Assembly: GCA_963730995.1 (NCBI GenBank)
Contig: CAVSUB010000001.1
Span: 868,001-932,000, forward strand
Direction: 5' to 3'
Origin: CAVSUB01 sp963730995
GTDB lineage: Bacteria > Acidobacteriota > Vicinamibacteria > Vicinamibacterales > 2-12-FULL-66-21
Length of the DNA stretch: 64,000 nt
Below the pieces are notes generated by a model that was given only the letters and a program-made list of their open reading frames with translations, searched no databases and was not told the DNA's origin. The position numbers and the translations under genes are program-made. Positions 8,390-18,317 of this stretch are shown here, piece by piece (position 1 is the stretch's first letter; each line of letters begins with the position of its first letter).

Positions 8390-10587
8390 TCAGGCCGCGT
8401 CAGTATTTCTCAGGCCATCGATCAGCTCGACCAGCGCCATCGTCGTAACGGGCTTCGCGCAATGCGCGTCGAAGCCCGCGGCTCTGGCCGCATGGCGGTC
8501 AGCCTCCTGACCGTATCCTGTCAACGCGATCAGCTTGATGCCAGGATGGGCATCACGAAGCCGGCGCGCGAGCTCGTACCCGTCGATACCGGGCAAACCG
8601 ATGTCGAGGACGCCGACGTCAGGCTTGAAGCTGGACGCAACGGCCGCTGCCTCACTGGCGTTCCCGGCCGTCGCGGCGAGATGTCCGGCGTGGTCCAGAG
8701 TCGATCGCAGCAGGTCGCGTGCGTCCGCGTTGTCATCGACAACCAGTATCCGTTGGGGACGCATGGCACGAGTCGAAGCCGCGGCGTCCGGCACGTCCGC
8801 CGCTGGCGAAACGGCCCGCGGCAATTCGACCACGAAGCGGCTTCCGGGTGTCTCGCCAGGTGACTCGACGTGGATCGTACCGCCATGGAGCTCGCTGAAC
8901 GTTCTTGCGAGCGCGAGGCCGAGCCCCAGCCCTCCCTCGCGGCGGTCGAGCGCTCGCGGGCCCTGCGCGAAGGGATCGAACAGGCTCGGAACGAGCTCCG
9001 CCGGCACGCCAGGGCCGTCGTCTTCACAGGCGATACGGATCCTGTCGCCTGATACGGATGCGACGAGCGAGATGTGGCCGCCCGGAGGTGTGTACTTGGC
9101 GGCGTTGGTCAGGAGGTTGGCGAACACCTGGACAATTCGATCGGCGTCGCCATCGATCACCAATCCCGCACAGGGAACGTCGACTTCCAGCGTGTGCTGC
9201 TCCTGCGCGACCAGCGGTCGGGCCATGTCGACGGCGCGGTCAACAGCTTCCCGCAACTCGAGAGACGCCTCTCCAGCTGGATCTTGCCGCGGGCAAGACG
9301 CGAGATGTCCAGGAGGTCGTTGACCAAGCGCGCCATGTGAGCCACCTGCCGCTCGAGGACCTCGCGCTCCCGCTCGAAGGCCTGCGGGTCCCGCACTTTC
9401 ATCAGCTCCAGGGCGGTCAGGGCCGGCGCGAGTGGATTCCGGAGCTCGTGCCCCAGCACGGCCAAGAACTGGTCCTTCGTCTGGTTCGCACGTTCAGCTT
9501 CGGTCCTGGCGGCGTCAGCGCGGCTGATCTGTTCGTCGCGCTCACGCGCGCGTTTCTCGAGGAGCGACGCCGCGGTGGCGAGCGACCGCTGCAATCGAGT
9601 GGTTTCGGCGACGTAACCGTCGGTCTGCCGAAACGGCCGCCCTTCGGCCACCGCCTCGGCCGCCACGCTCGCGGCCGCGAGATCGGCCGACAATCGCCGC
9701 GACACGACGAATACCGCCGCGAATCCGCCCAGCATCAATAGCGCGCCACCCGTCAAGAGCGCCGTCATCGACGCGCGCAGAGGTCGATCGATGGCTACTC
9801 GCGGCACGACGACGACGGCCGTCCAACCATGGCTGCTTCGGCTTGCCGAGGCGTACACGTCGAGGCCGTCACGGGTGATCTCGCGCGACAGGAACTCGGG
9901 CGCATCACGCATGCGCGCGCGGAACCCCTCGGTCGCAGGCGCTCCAACGTAGTGCTCGGGCCCGCGGGTACGAACGGCTATCGTGCCCGCAGAGTCGAGA
10001 ATGGTGCGCGTCCATTCCTCCGAGTTGGGCAGCTGCCGCGGCACGACTCGCGCAATCGACTCGAGGTTCACGATTGCCGACAGCGCGTACTTCAGCACGC
10101 CATTCCTGAGGACGGGGACGCGAACGGCGAAGACGTGCTCGGGGCCACCGGCCACCGGCGATACGACTCCGACCGTGGGCTGGCGGGTCGTAATCATTCG
10201 CTGCAGACTCTCGGGTTCAGTTTCACTCTCCAGCGCCGTTCCCCACGGCAGTCGCGTGCTCACGCGTGGTTGACCATCGGCCGACAACAGCACCACCGAG
10301 TACCACCCAGGCTGTGTGGATTGAATGCGATGCCCCTCCCGATAGAAGGCCTCGAGATCGTCACGATCGAGTGTCGGGGAGGTCGAGAGCGTCTGAAGCG
10401 TGCTCTCCGTGGTCGCGAACTCGCGGTCGAGCGCCGCGGCATCGACACGCGCGGAATCGAGCAGCCGGCGCTCAGTGGCGGCACGGTTGTTGGCGAATGC
10501 CCGCCACACGAGAACACCAGTCAGCAGCGTTCCTGGCAGCATGGCGCCAAAAACCAGGATGAGAAGGTGTACTCGAAGTGACCGCAA
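8390..10587 (-). CDS. Hybrid sensor histidine kinase with receiver domain (frameshifted)
   Basis: Start TTG at 10587 (MRSLRVHLLILVFGAML) after GGGGG. The protein has a TM helix, an extracytoplasmic sensor region of about 240 residues resembling a Cache domain, and a second TM helix (GGALLMLGGFAAVFVVSRR). A HisKA domain follows with the phospho-His motif GHELRNPL. The ATPase domain (NLLTNAAKYTPPGG, EDDGPGVP, GLGLGLA) and a C-terminal receiver (VVDDNADA, phospho-Asp in VLDIGLPG, Lys in CAKPV) complete it. One lesion near 9262 looks like a duplicated TC between GKIQLERR and ELREAVDR. About 732 codons. No partner is adjacent, so the kinase may pass phosphate only to its own receiver or to remote proteins. 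Confidence 0.85.
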
Positions 10588-10622
10588 CGCCCCCTAGTCT
10601 ACGTCTGGCGAAGCCTCCTGGA

Positions 10623-11411
10623 TCACCCGGGTGCACGCGTTGCCGAGAGATTCACACCCATGACTCCATAGCGGCGCGCCGTCCGCTCCTTGGTCGTCCC
10701 GCCGAAGCAATCGAATCGACGCGTGATAGCCACGGCCCGGAATCCGCCGGACTCGAACGCCTCGACAAGCTCTGCTTCCAGCAGAGCGCCTCCGATTCAA
10801 CCGGTCCAGAGATCGATGTCACGCAACGCACTCTCGGGCAGCAGTTCGCCGATGACGATGTCGGCGAGTTGCACGCGTCCGCCTGGTTTGAGGATGCGGG
10901 CAATCTCGGCGATGGCTCGCTCCTTTTCAGGGACGAGGTTGAGAACGCCGTTCGATATCACGACGTCCGTGCTCCTGTCGTCGACCGGGAGGCTGGTGGC
11001 GTCGCCACCCCTGACATCGACGTGGCCCAGTCCGCACGCTGCGGCGCCTTCCAATGCGCGTCGGCGCATCGCCACCGTCATGTCCACGCCGATCGCGCGA
11101 CCCTCCGGGCCCGTGCAGCGGGCCGCCAGCAGCAGGTCGGTGCCGGCGCCGCACCCGATGTCGACGACAGTGGCGCCAGCGGGGATTCTCGCAATCGCGT
11201 GCGGATTGCCGATGCCGGCAAACGAGGACGTGACGTCCGACGGCAATGCGGCGAGCTCTGTGGGGTCGTAGCCGAGCACCGCCGCGGCATAGGCCGGTCC
11301 GCGATGGAAGTGAAACTCGCCCTCCGGAGCCGTCGCGACCCGCGAGTACATCCTTTGCACTTCCGCGCGCAAAGTGGCGATATCGAGGTCGGCCGGACAG
11401 GTCCTGATCAC
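10623..11411 (-). CDS. SAM-dependent methyltransferase with in-frame TGA; candidate selenoprotein
   Basis: GTG at 11411 after GGAGGG. The 262-residue reading frame contains TGA at codon 205 (10797-10799) and ends at TGA 10623-10625. Residues 82-92 are SAM motif I (VVDIGCGAGTD), and the N-terminus (HFHRGPAYAAAVLGYD, SFAGIGNP) is typical of ArsM-like methyltransferases. The TGA falls in DIDLWTG-x-IGGALLEAEL, where relatives commonly have Cys (GC-I-x-GAL). The frame continues unchanged after it for 57 codons. A perfect 7-bp hairpin follows the TGA at the distance and with the loop expected of a bacterial SECIS. I therefore read residue 205 as selenocysteine. NCBI uses the name MduS for methyltransferase-domain selenoproteins; I recall this but cannot confirm membership. 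A simple nonsense mutation or a base error is the alternative. Confidence 0.72.
10769..10787 (-). promoter_or_regulatory. Candidate bacterial SECIS hairpin
   Basis: In the mRNA the stem is GCUCUGC/GCAGAGC (7 bp, no mismatch) with loop UGGAA. The loop starts 17 nt after the UGA and has G as its second base. This agrees with the usual bacterial rule (apical loop about 16-37 nt from UGA, G in the first two loop bases). The hairpin lies inside the coding sequence, as in other bacteria. Confidence 0.65.
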
Positions 11412-11662
11412 GATGCCCTCCAGACTGTCGGATGCACGGATGACGCGACGTTCGAACCCACTCCTGGATCGTCATTTCAATGAGTCGCGGGCCAGCCATG
11501 ATTCAGTGATCCTTGGCGCGATGCCAGGTGATCTGTCAGGTTCGCAGCTCAGCCGCTCCCGAATTATTCTGGGTCTCGTGGCGCGGGGCTGTAGACCCTG
11601 CGCTGCCTCAGAGAAGGCGGAAACCCCCACCCTGCCGACAAGCCTGTACAATCGCGCCATCC

Positions 11663-12052
11663 ATGCCTAGACTCAACGTCCATCTGGCGGCCGCGATCCT
11701 GTGTGCGTGCGTCACCGCATGCGGACCGCGTCCGCTTCGTATCACGGCGATTCAACTCGGTCGATCGTTGAACCCGGACCATTCCGTCGCCGAGTTCACC
11801 ACCGTCTTCGGGCAGCGCGACACGGTCTACCTGTCGGTCCTGACGGTGGGGGGCGGCTCGGGAACCCTCAGCGTCCGCTGGACGTTCGGCGGAAACGTCG
11901 TGGGTGAGCCAAAGAAGCGCGTGGCAGACCGCGATGTCGCGGCCACCGACTTTCCGCTTCAGAACGCCGGGGGATTCCCGCCGGGGCAGTACAGCGCCGA
12001 GGTCTTTCTCGACGGGAAGTCCGTCGGCACGAGGACGTTCCGGATCGAGTAG
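11663..12052 (+). CDS. Hypothetical lipoprotein, 129 aa
   Basis: ATG at 11663. The signal peptide ends in a lipobox (VTAC, Cys20 followed by Gly). The mature part is beta-rich (LSVRWTFGGNVVGEP...PGQYSAEVFLDGKSVGTRTFRIE) and looks like a single Ig-like domain. No family is assigned. It is probably anchored in the outer or inner membrane. It is followed at once by the heptad-repeat region. Confidence 0.65.
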   Translation: MPRLNVHLAAAILCACVTACGPRPLRITAIQLGRSLNPDHSVAEFTTVFGQRDTVYLSVLTVGGGSGTLSVRWTFGGNVVGEPKKRVADRDVAATDFPLQNAGGFPPGQYSAEVFLDGKSVGTRTFRIE

Positions 12053-12066
12053 GCGCACCGCTCTCG

Positions 12067-12194
12067 GCTATCAGCTATCAGCTATCAGCTATCAGCTATC
12101 AGCTGTCAGCTATCAGCTGTCAGCTGTCAGTCGTCAGCGTCAGCGGTCAGCTGAGAGCTGAAAGCTGAGAGCTGAAAGCTGAGAGCTGAAAGCT
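12067..12194. repeat. AGCT-centred heptad repeat array, two opposed arms
   Basis: About 18 near-tandem 7-bp units. The left half reads (TATCAGC/TGTCAGC)n and the right half (AGCTGAA/AGCTGAG)n, roughly complementary to the left. The same words recur at 20586-20618 and 26332-26364. No CRISPR-like spacers. Confidence 0.8.
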
Positions 12195-12257
12195 ACCCCA
12201 ACACAACCCCAGGGGCACTCGAAGGAAGGGGCCGTGTGAAAGAATCGAAGGCACACC

Positions 12258-15200
12258 GTGACAACCACACGCCCTGACTCATCCATGACTGGAGGACTGC
12301 GGTCGCGCCAGTCTGGCCGCGGCACACGCTCCGCGGGGTTCCTGCCGGCCGATACCCTGGCTGGCTTCCTCGTCGCGGTCCTGGCTGTCGTGCTGATCGC
12401 CTTGTTCACGTACCGCTCGCTGGTGACACGATCGATCACTGCGACGCGAATCACGCAGACGCTCGACGCCGTACAACGCCTCGAAGAGCTCCTCTCCAGC
12501 GTCAAGGACGCCGAGACCGGTGAGCGTGGATTTCTGCTCACGGGTGACGAGCGATACCTCGAGCCCTACACGACGGGGCGTGCCGCTCTTGGGGGAGCGT
12601 TCACGTCCCTTCGATCGCAACTGAGCACCGATGCGGAACAGCAACAGAGGGTTGCGGCCCTGCAGCAGCTCGCCGACGACTGGATGGCCCTGAGTGCCGA
12701 GACCGTCGCAATGCGGCGCGCCGGCAGCACCGAGGCTGCGACAGACGTCGCGCGATCCGATCGCGCCAAGGCCGGCATGGACCGGATTCGAAGCCTGGTC
12801 GCGGCAATGGAGGATGCCGAGCGCGCCGTGCTGGCTGCCCGTCAGGAAGAGTGGCAGCAGGCGGTGAACTTCTCCTCCCGCGTGACATGGGGCGGATCGG
12901 TTGTACTGCTCGTGCTCATCGCGGGCGCCGCGGTTACGGCGTCGCGCCAGTATCGCGCACGAGAAAAGGAGATGTGGATCCGCGCGGGCCAGACCGACTT
13001 GAGCGATCGGCTCCGGGGAGAACAGCGGCTCGATTCGCTCGGCGAGAAGGCCCTCGCGTTTCTCGCTGAGTACCTGCACGCGCTCGTCGGCGCCATCTAC
13101 ATCAGGGACCGAGCGGGTACTTTTCGACGGTTCGCCTCACACGCGCTGTCGCCGGCGAATGCCGATGACGTGGTGCGTCCCGGCGACGGGTTGCTCGGCC
13201 AGGCAGCCAAGGACAACCGGCCGGTCCGTGTGCGTGACGTGCCGGACGGCTACCTCGGCGTCGCGTCGAGCCTGGGCCACGGGAAGCCCCTCGAAATCAT
13301 CATTGCTCCGGCCAGCGTGGATGGCGCCGTCCACGCGATGCTCGAGCTCGGGTTCTTTCATCGAGTGCTGCCGGCGGATCTGGAGCTGCTCGAGCGCATT
13401 TCCGAATCGCTCGGCATCACCATCCGATCGTCGAAAGACCGGACGCGGCTCGAGGAGCTGCTGGAAGAAACGCAACGACAGGCCGGAGAACTGCAGACGC
13501 AGCAGGAGGAGTTGCGCGTCAGCAACGAGGAGCTCGAGGAGCAGACGAACGTTCTCAAACAGTCACAAGCGCGGCTCGAGAACCAGCAGGCGGAACTCGA
13601 GCAGACCAACTCGCAGCTGGAGGAGCAATCGCAGCTGCTCGAGGCTCAGAAGGACGAGCTGACGCACTCCCAGGCGGCGATCGTCGAGAAGGCGGACGAG
13701 CTCGAGCGCGCCAACCAGTACAAGAGCGAGTTCCTGGCCAACATGAGCCACGAGCTGCGGACGCCGCTGAACTCGTCACTGATCCTCGCGAGGCTCCTCG
13801 CCGACAACAAGACGGGCAACCTCACGGACGAGCAGGTGAAGTTCGCGGAGACGATCTCCTCCGCCGGGGGTGACCTCCTCACGCTCATCAACGACATCCT
13901 CGATCTGTCGAAGATCGAGGCTGGCAAAATGGAAGTGCACGCCGAGCCGGTGATCGTCGCGCACGCCGTCGATGCGCTCGGCAAGTCGTTCCAGGCGACA
14001 GCGCAGGAGAAGAAGCTGCACTTCAACGTCGTCGTCGAGCCGTCCGCGCCTGAACGAATCGAGACGGACGAGCAGCGCCTGGGGCAGATCCTGAAGAACC
14101 TGCTCTCGAACGCCTTGAAATTCACCGACACCGGTTCTGTGTCGCTGCACGTGTCCGCTCCTTCGGCAGGCACGGTCACCTTCGCTGTGCGTGATACGGG
14201 GATCGGCATTCCGCCGGACCAGCTGGACGTCATCTTCAATGCGTTCCGGCAGGCGGACGGCAGCACTCATCGCAAGTACGGCGGCACCGGCCTCGGACTC
14301 TCCATCTCCCGGGACCTCGCCCGTCTGTTGGGCGGCGACATCCTGGTCCAGAGTCAGCCCGGCGTCGGCAGCACGTTCACGCTGGCGCTCCCGGTCAACT
14401 TCACGGCACACGTCGCGCCGGCCGATCCGGCTCCAAGAGCTCACGTTTCCGCGCCGCCACACGAGCTCCAGGCACGCCAGGTGCCGCGCGGGACGGTACC
14501 GCCGGCGACGCCGATGGACGTCGATGACGATCGCGAGCATCTCTCACCGACATCGCGAACGATCCTGGTCGTGGAAGACGACCCCCGGTTTTCGGGCATC
14601 CTGCGCGATCTGGCGCACGAGATGGGCTTCCAGTGCATCGTCGCGCAGTCGGCGAACGATGGTCTCGCGGCAGCCATCCGTTACCGCCCGAGCGCGATAC
14701 TGCTCGACGTCAACCTCCCTGACTATTCCGGCCTCGGCCTCCTCGACCAGCTGAAGCGCACCTCCGCTACCCGGCACATCCCCGTGCATGTGGCGTCGGT
14801 CGCAGACTTTTCACGCGAAGCCCTGGAACTGGGGGCCGTGGGCTACGCCGTGAAGCCGGTCAAGCGCGAGCAGCTTGTCGAGGCGTTTCGGCACCTCGAA
14901 GCGAAGTTCTCACAACGCCTGCACCACATCCTCGTGGTGGAAGACGACGAACGCCAACGCGACAGCATCCGTGAGCTCCTGGACATCGACGACGTGCGCA
15001 TCGTGGCGGTAGCGACAGCGACCGAAGCGCTCGAGCAACTTCAGGCGACGACCTTCGATTGCATGGTGATGGATCTCCATCTGCCCGACATCAGCGGATT
15101 CGAGCTGCTCGAAACCATGTCGTCCCGGGACGGCGTGTCGTTTCCGCCAGTCATCGTCTACACGGGCCAGTCGCTGTCGTCGAGCGAGGAGCAGCGTCTC

Positions 15201-15740
15201 CATCGCTTCTCGAAGTCGATCATCGTCAAAGACGCGAGGTCGCCCGAGCGCCTCCTGGACGAGGTCACGCTGTTCCTGCACCAGGTGGAATCGGCGCTGC
15301 CGGTGGAGCGTCAGCGGATGCTGCAGGCGGCAAGGGATCGGGACACGGCGCTCGAAGGCCGCCGCATCCTCGTCGTGGAAGACGATGCGCGCAACATCTT
15401 CGCGCTGTCGAGCGTCCTGGAGCCCAAGGGCGCCGCCGTCGACATCGCGCGCAACGGACGCGAAGCGATCGACGCGCTCGCACGAAGTGCCACCCGGCAA
15501 GGCGGCGCCATCGACCTGGTCCTGATGGACATCATGATGCCCGAAATGGACGGATTGACCGCGATGCGGGAAATCCGCAAGCGGCCCGAATGGAAGAAGC
15601 TTCCCATCATCGCACTCACCGCCAAGGCCATGAAGGACGATCAGGAGAAGTGTCTCGCGGCCGGGGCCAACGACTACATCGCGAAGCCGCTCGACGTGGA
15701 CAAGCTGCTGTCACTCGTGCGCGTATGGATGCCGAAGTAG
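12258..15740 (+). CDS. Hybrid histidine kinase: CHASE3, GAF, HisKA, HATPase, three receivers
   Basis: GTG at 12258; an ATG at 12285 is possible. 1160 residues. The order is TM1 (about 33-53), CHASE3-like periplasmic helices with the ETGERGFLLTG motif, TM2 (about 208-228), GAF domain (about 255-395), and a long Glu/Gln-rich coiled coil (about 397-490). HisKA (SHELRTPLN) and HATPase (NLLSNALKFT, DTGIGIP, GTGLGLSIS) follow. Three receivers end the protein, each with its phospho-Asp (LLDVNLP, VMDLHLP, LMDIMMP). It heads an operon with cheR, cheB and a receiver-kinase, with gaps or overlaps of a few bases. It probably integrates a periplasmic and a cytoplasmic signal and feeds a multi-step phosphorelay. 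Confidence 0.93.
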   Translation: MTTTRPDSSMTGGLRSRQSGRGTRSAGFLPADTLAGFLVAVLAVVLIALFTYRSLVTRSITATRITQTLDAVQRLEELLSSVKDAETGERGFLLTGDERYLEPYTTGRAALGGAFTSLRSQLSTDAEQQQRVAALQQLADDWMALSAETVAMRRAGSTEAATDVARSDRAKAGMDRIRSLVAAMEDAERAVLAARQEEWQQAVNFSSRVTWGGSVVLLVLIAGAAVTASRQYRAREKEMWIRAGQTDLSDRLRGEQRLDSLGEKALAFLAEYLHALVGAIYIRDRAGTFRRFASHALSPANADDVVRPGDGLLGQAAKDNRPVRVRDVPDGYLGVASSLGHGKPLEIIIAPASVDGAVHAMLELGFFHRVLPADLELLERISESLGITIRSSKDRTRLEELLEETQRQAGELQTQQEELRVSNEELEEQTNVLKQSQARLENQQAELEQTNSQLEEQSQLLEAQKDELTHSQAAIVEKADELERANQYKSEFLANMSHELRTPLNSSLILARLLADNKTGNLTDEQVKFAETISSAGGDLLTLINDILDLSKIEAGKMEVHAEPVIVAHAVDALGKSFQATAQEKKLHFNVVVEPSAPERIETDEQRLGQILKNLLSNALKFTDTGSVSLHVSAPSAGTVTFAVRDTGIGIPPDQLDVIFNAFRQADGSTHRKYGGTGLGLSISRDLARLLGGDILVQSQPGVGSTFTLALPVNFTAHVAPADPAPRAHVSAPPHELQARQVPRGTVPPATPMDVDDDREHLSPTSRTILVVEDDPRFSGILRDLAHEMGFQCIVAQSANDGLAAAIRYRPSAILLDVNLPDYSGLGLLDQLKRTSATRHIPVHVASVADFSREALELGAVGYAVKPVKREQLVEAFRHLEAKFSQRLHHILVVEDDERQRDSIRELLDIDDVRIVAVATATEALEQLQATTFDCMVMDLHLPDISGFELLETMSSRDGVSFPPVIVYTGQSLSSSEEQRLHRFSKSIIVKDARSPERLLDEVTLFLHQVESALPVERQRMLQAARDRDTALEGRRILVVEDDARNIFALSSVLEPKGAAVDIARNGREAIDALARSATRQGGAIDLVLMDIMMPEMDGLTAMREIRKRPEWKKLPIIALTAKAMKDDQEKCLAAGANDYIAKPLDVDKLLSLVRVWMPK

Positions 15741-15746
15741 GCGATC

Positions 15747-16574
15747 GTGACGGCCGCGAACTTCGACATCGAGCTCCAGCTCCTCATCGATGCAATCTTC
15801 CTGAAGTATCACTACGACTTCCGGGAGTATGCGCTCGCATCGCTGAAGCGACGGCTGCGCGCGGCGATGGCCCGGCTCGCCTGCAGGACGCTGTCGCAAC
15901 TCCAGGACAGGGTCCTGCACGAGCCCGCGACCTTTCCGATCCTGCTCGACTTCCTCACCGTGCCGGTCAGCGAGATGTTCAGGGACCCGGCGTACTTCCG
16001 CTCGCTCCGTTCGGCGGTCGTGCCCGTGCTGCGCACGTATCCATCGCTCAAGATCTGGGTGGCGGGATGCAGCACAGGCGAGGAGGTGTACTCGTTGGCC
16101 ATTCTCCTGCACGAGGAAGATCTTCTCACCCGTTCGTTGATCTATGCGACCGACATCAACCCGCAGCACCTGCAGAAGGCCGAGGCCGGTGTGTACGACA
16201 TCGATCGGATTGCCGGGTTCACTGAAGGCCACCGGCGGTCCGGTGCACGCTCGTCGCTCTCGGACTACTACACGGCGGCTTACGGCCGCGCCGTCTTCGA
16301 CAAGTCCTTGAAGCGCAACATCGTGTTCTCGGACCATAGCCTGGCGACCGATAGCGTCTTCGCCGAAGTCCAGCTCATCTCCTGTCGAAACGTCCTGATC
16401 TATTTCAACCGGGCGCTTCAGGACCGCGCGATCGGCCTCTTCCGGGATGCCCTGTGCCGCAAAGGCTATCTGGGTCTGGGCGCGAAGGAATCGCTGCTCT
16501 TCTCGGCGGAGCGCGACGCGTTCGTCGATGTTGTTCGGGACGATCGGATCTTCCAGAAGCGGGACGGGCTGTAG
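15747..16574 (+). CDS. cheR: CheR-type protein-glutamate methyltransferase
   Basis: GTG at 15747, 6 bp after the kinase stop. 275 residues, the normal length. It has the CheR N-terminal helical domain, then the SAM site (WVAGCSTGEEVYSLA) and the family motif near the end (LISCRNVLIYF). In chemotaxis CheR methylates Glu residues of receptors, but no receptor, CheA or CheW gene is nearby. The target may be a receptor encoded elsewhere or a component of the kinase system. Its stop overlaps the start of cheB by one base. Confidence 0.9.
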   Translation: MTAANFDIELQLLIDAIFLKYHYDFREYALASLKRRLRAAMARLACRTLSQLQDRVLHEPATFPILLDFLTVPVSEMFRDPAYFRSLRSAVVPVLRTYPSLKIWVAGCSTGEEVYSLAILLHEEDLLTRSLIYATDINPQHLQKAEAGVYDIDRIAGFTEGHRRSGARSSLSDYYTAAYGRAVFDKSLKRNIVFSDHSLATDSVFAEVQLISCRNVLIYFNRALQDRAIGLFRDALCRKGYLGLGAKESLLFSAERDAFVDVVRDDRIFQKRDGL

Positions 16575-17194
16575 TGTCTGGTGACCCACTGGCGATCGGC
16601 CGGCCTGTCGACGCCATCGTCATCGGCGCGTCGTCCGGCGGCGTCGAGGCGCTTTCGGTGCTCCTGCCCTCATTGCCGGCGCGACTGCGACTGCCGGTAT
16701 TCGTCGTCTTGCATCTGCCACCCGACAGGCCCAGCCGGCTGGCGGACATCTTCTCGCGCAAGTGCGCCGTGCCCGTCCGGGAGGCGGAAGACAAGCTGCC
16801 GGTCGAGGCGGGAACGGTATACTTCGCGCCGCCGGACTATCACCTGCTGCTCGATGTCGGGCCGACGCTGGCCTTGTCGGCGGACGAAGCCGTCAATTAT
16901 TCACGGCCGTCCATCGACGTTCTGTTCGAATCGGCGAGGGACATTTACGGCCACCGGCTGCTGGCGATGCTCTTGACCGGTGCGAGCCACGACGGCGCCG
17001 CGGGCATCCATGCGATACGCTTCGCTGGCGGCTGCGCCGTCGTCCAGCGCCCGGACACCGCGCAGGCCCCGCTGATGCCCGAGTCAGCTCTCAAGCGGGG
17101 TCCGGTCGATTTCGTTCTGACGCTCGAGGAAATCGCGGCACTGTTCCAGACATTGGATGCCGGCGCACCCGGCGGTGTATCAACCAGCCTATGA
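16574..17194 (+). CDS. cheB: CheB-type methylesterase domain protein
   Basis: GTG at 16574 overlaps the cheR stop (TAGTG). About 206 residues: only the esterase domain, without the receiver that classic CheB carries at its N-terminus. The catalytic Ser (GASSGG), His (VVLHLPPD) and Asp (GASHDGAAG) are present. It would hydrolyse the methyl esters made by CheR. Lack of a receiver suggests control by a separate receiver protein such as the next gene. Confidence 0.9.
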   Translation: MSGDPLAIGRPVDAIVIGASSGGVEALSVLLPSLPARLRLPVFVVLHLPPDRPSRLADIFSRKCAVPVREAEDKLPVEAGTVYFAPPDYHLLLDVGPTLALSADEAVNYSRPSIDVLFESARDIYGHRLLAMLLTGASHDGAAGIHAIRFAGGCAVVQRPDTAQAPLMPESALKRGPVDFVLTLEEIAALFQTLDAGAPGGVSTSL

Positions 17195-18315
17195 CGTTCG
17201 CGATGCCAATACCTGTGAAGTGCCTGATCGTCGACGACCGCGACGAGAACCTGCTCGTCCTCGAGGCGCTGCTGCGTCGCGAGGACGTGGTGGTGTTGAC
17301 GGCGCATTCCGGGGCGCAGGCCCTGGATCTGCTCCTGGCGCACGACGTCGCTCTGGCACTGCTCGACGTGCAGATGCCGGAAATGGACGGATTCACGCTC
17401 GCCGAGCTGATGCGAGGCAGCGAACGCACACGGCACGTACCGATCATCTTCGTCACCGCCGGCGCGCGCGACGAGCGGCGGACGTTCAGGGGCTACGAGA
17501 GCGGCGCCGTCGACTTCCTGTACAAGCCGATCGAACCGCACATCCTCCGGAACAAGGCGGACGTCTTCTTCCAGCTGTATCGTCAGAAGCAGCAGATTGC
17601 GCACGAGCTGCGCGACCGCACTGAAACCCTGCGCCTCAACGAGATGTTCACGGCGGTTCTGGGACACGATCTGCGCAATCCGCTGAATGCCATCCTCACC
17701 GGGGCGCTGCTGCTCGAACACCATTCACAGGACGAAGTCGTCAGGAAGACGTCCTCGAGGATGCTCTCCAGCGCGAAGCGGATGAGCCGGATGATTGAAG
17801 ACATGCTCGACCTCGCGCGGGCGCGGCTCGCGGGCGGGATCCCCCTGAAGCGCGAACGCACGGACTTCGCGGCGCTCGTGCACCGCGTCATCCTCGAGCA
17901 CCAGGCCGGTGCCCCGGACCGCTGCATCGAGTTCTTCTCGAACAGCGAGTCGATCGGCCAATGGGATCCCGACAGGCTCGCGCAGGCAACGTCCAATCTG
18001 GTGGGCAACGCGCTTCAGCACGGATCCCCGGACGGCGTCATCGAGGTCCGCCTGGAAAGCGGTCCCGACGGCGCGCTGGTGCTGTCGGTCACGAACGAGG
18101 GCGTCATCCCGCCTGATGCCGTGCCCCATCTGTTCGACCCGTTTCGTGGCGGACAGCATCTCCCGACCCGGACTGAAGGGCTTGGCCTGGGACTCTATAT
18201 CGTCCAGCAGATCGTGCAAGGCCACGACGGACGAATCGACCTCCGGTCGACCGACACGCACACGACATTTCAAGTGACGCTGCCGCGCGAAGGCCGTGAA
18301 GTCGTGAAGGTGTGA
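17191..18315 (+). CDS. Response regulator-histidine kinase (REC, HisKA, HATPase)
   Basis: ATG at 17191 overlaps the cheB stop (ATGA). 374 residues with no TM helix. The N-terminal receiver has the acidic pocket (IVDDRDEN), phospho-Asp in LLDVQMPEMDG, and Lys in LYKPI. A short coiled linker leads to HisKA with GHDLRNPLN and HATPase with NLVGNALQHG and GLGLGLYIVQQ. It is a soluble kinase whose activity is likely gated by phosphorylation of its receiver by the large upstream kinase. Confidence 0.92.
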   Translation: MTFAMPIPVKCLIVDDRDENLLVLEALLRREDVVVLTAHSGAQALDLLLAHDVALALLDVQMPEMDGFTLAELMRGSERTRHVPIIFVTAGARDERRTFRGYESGAVDFLYKPIEPHILRNKADVFFQLYRQKQQIAHELRDRTETLRLNEMFTAVLGHDLRNPLNAILTGALLLEHHSQDEVVRKTSSRMLSSAKRMSRMIEDMLDLARARLAGGIPLKRERTDFAALVHRVILEHQAGAPDRCIEFFSNSESIGQWDPDRLAQATSNLVGNALQHGSPDGVIEVRLESGPDGALVLSVTNEGVIPPDAVPHLFDPFRGGQHLPTRTEGLGLGLYIVQQIVQGHDGRIDLRSTDTHTTFQVTLPREGREVVKV

Positions 18316-18317
18316 AG

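Noticed and set aside
12067..12194. CRISPR array
   Set aside because: Units are 7 bp, directly adjacent and without unique spacers.
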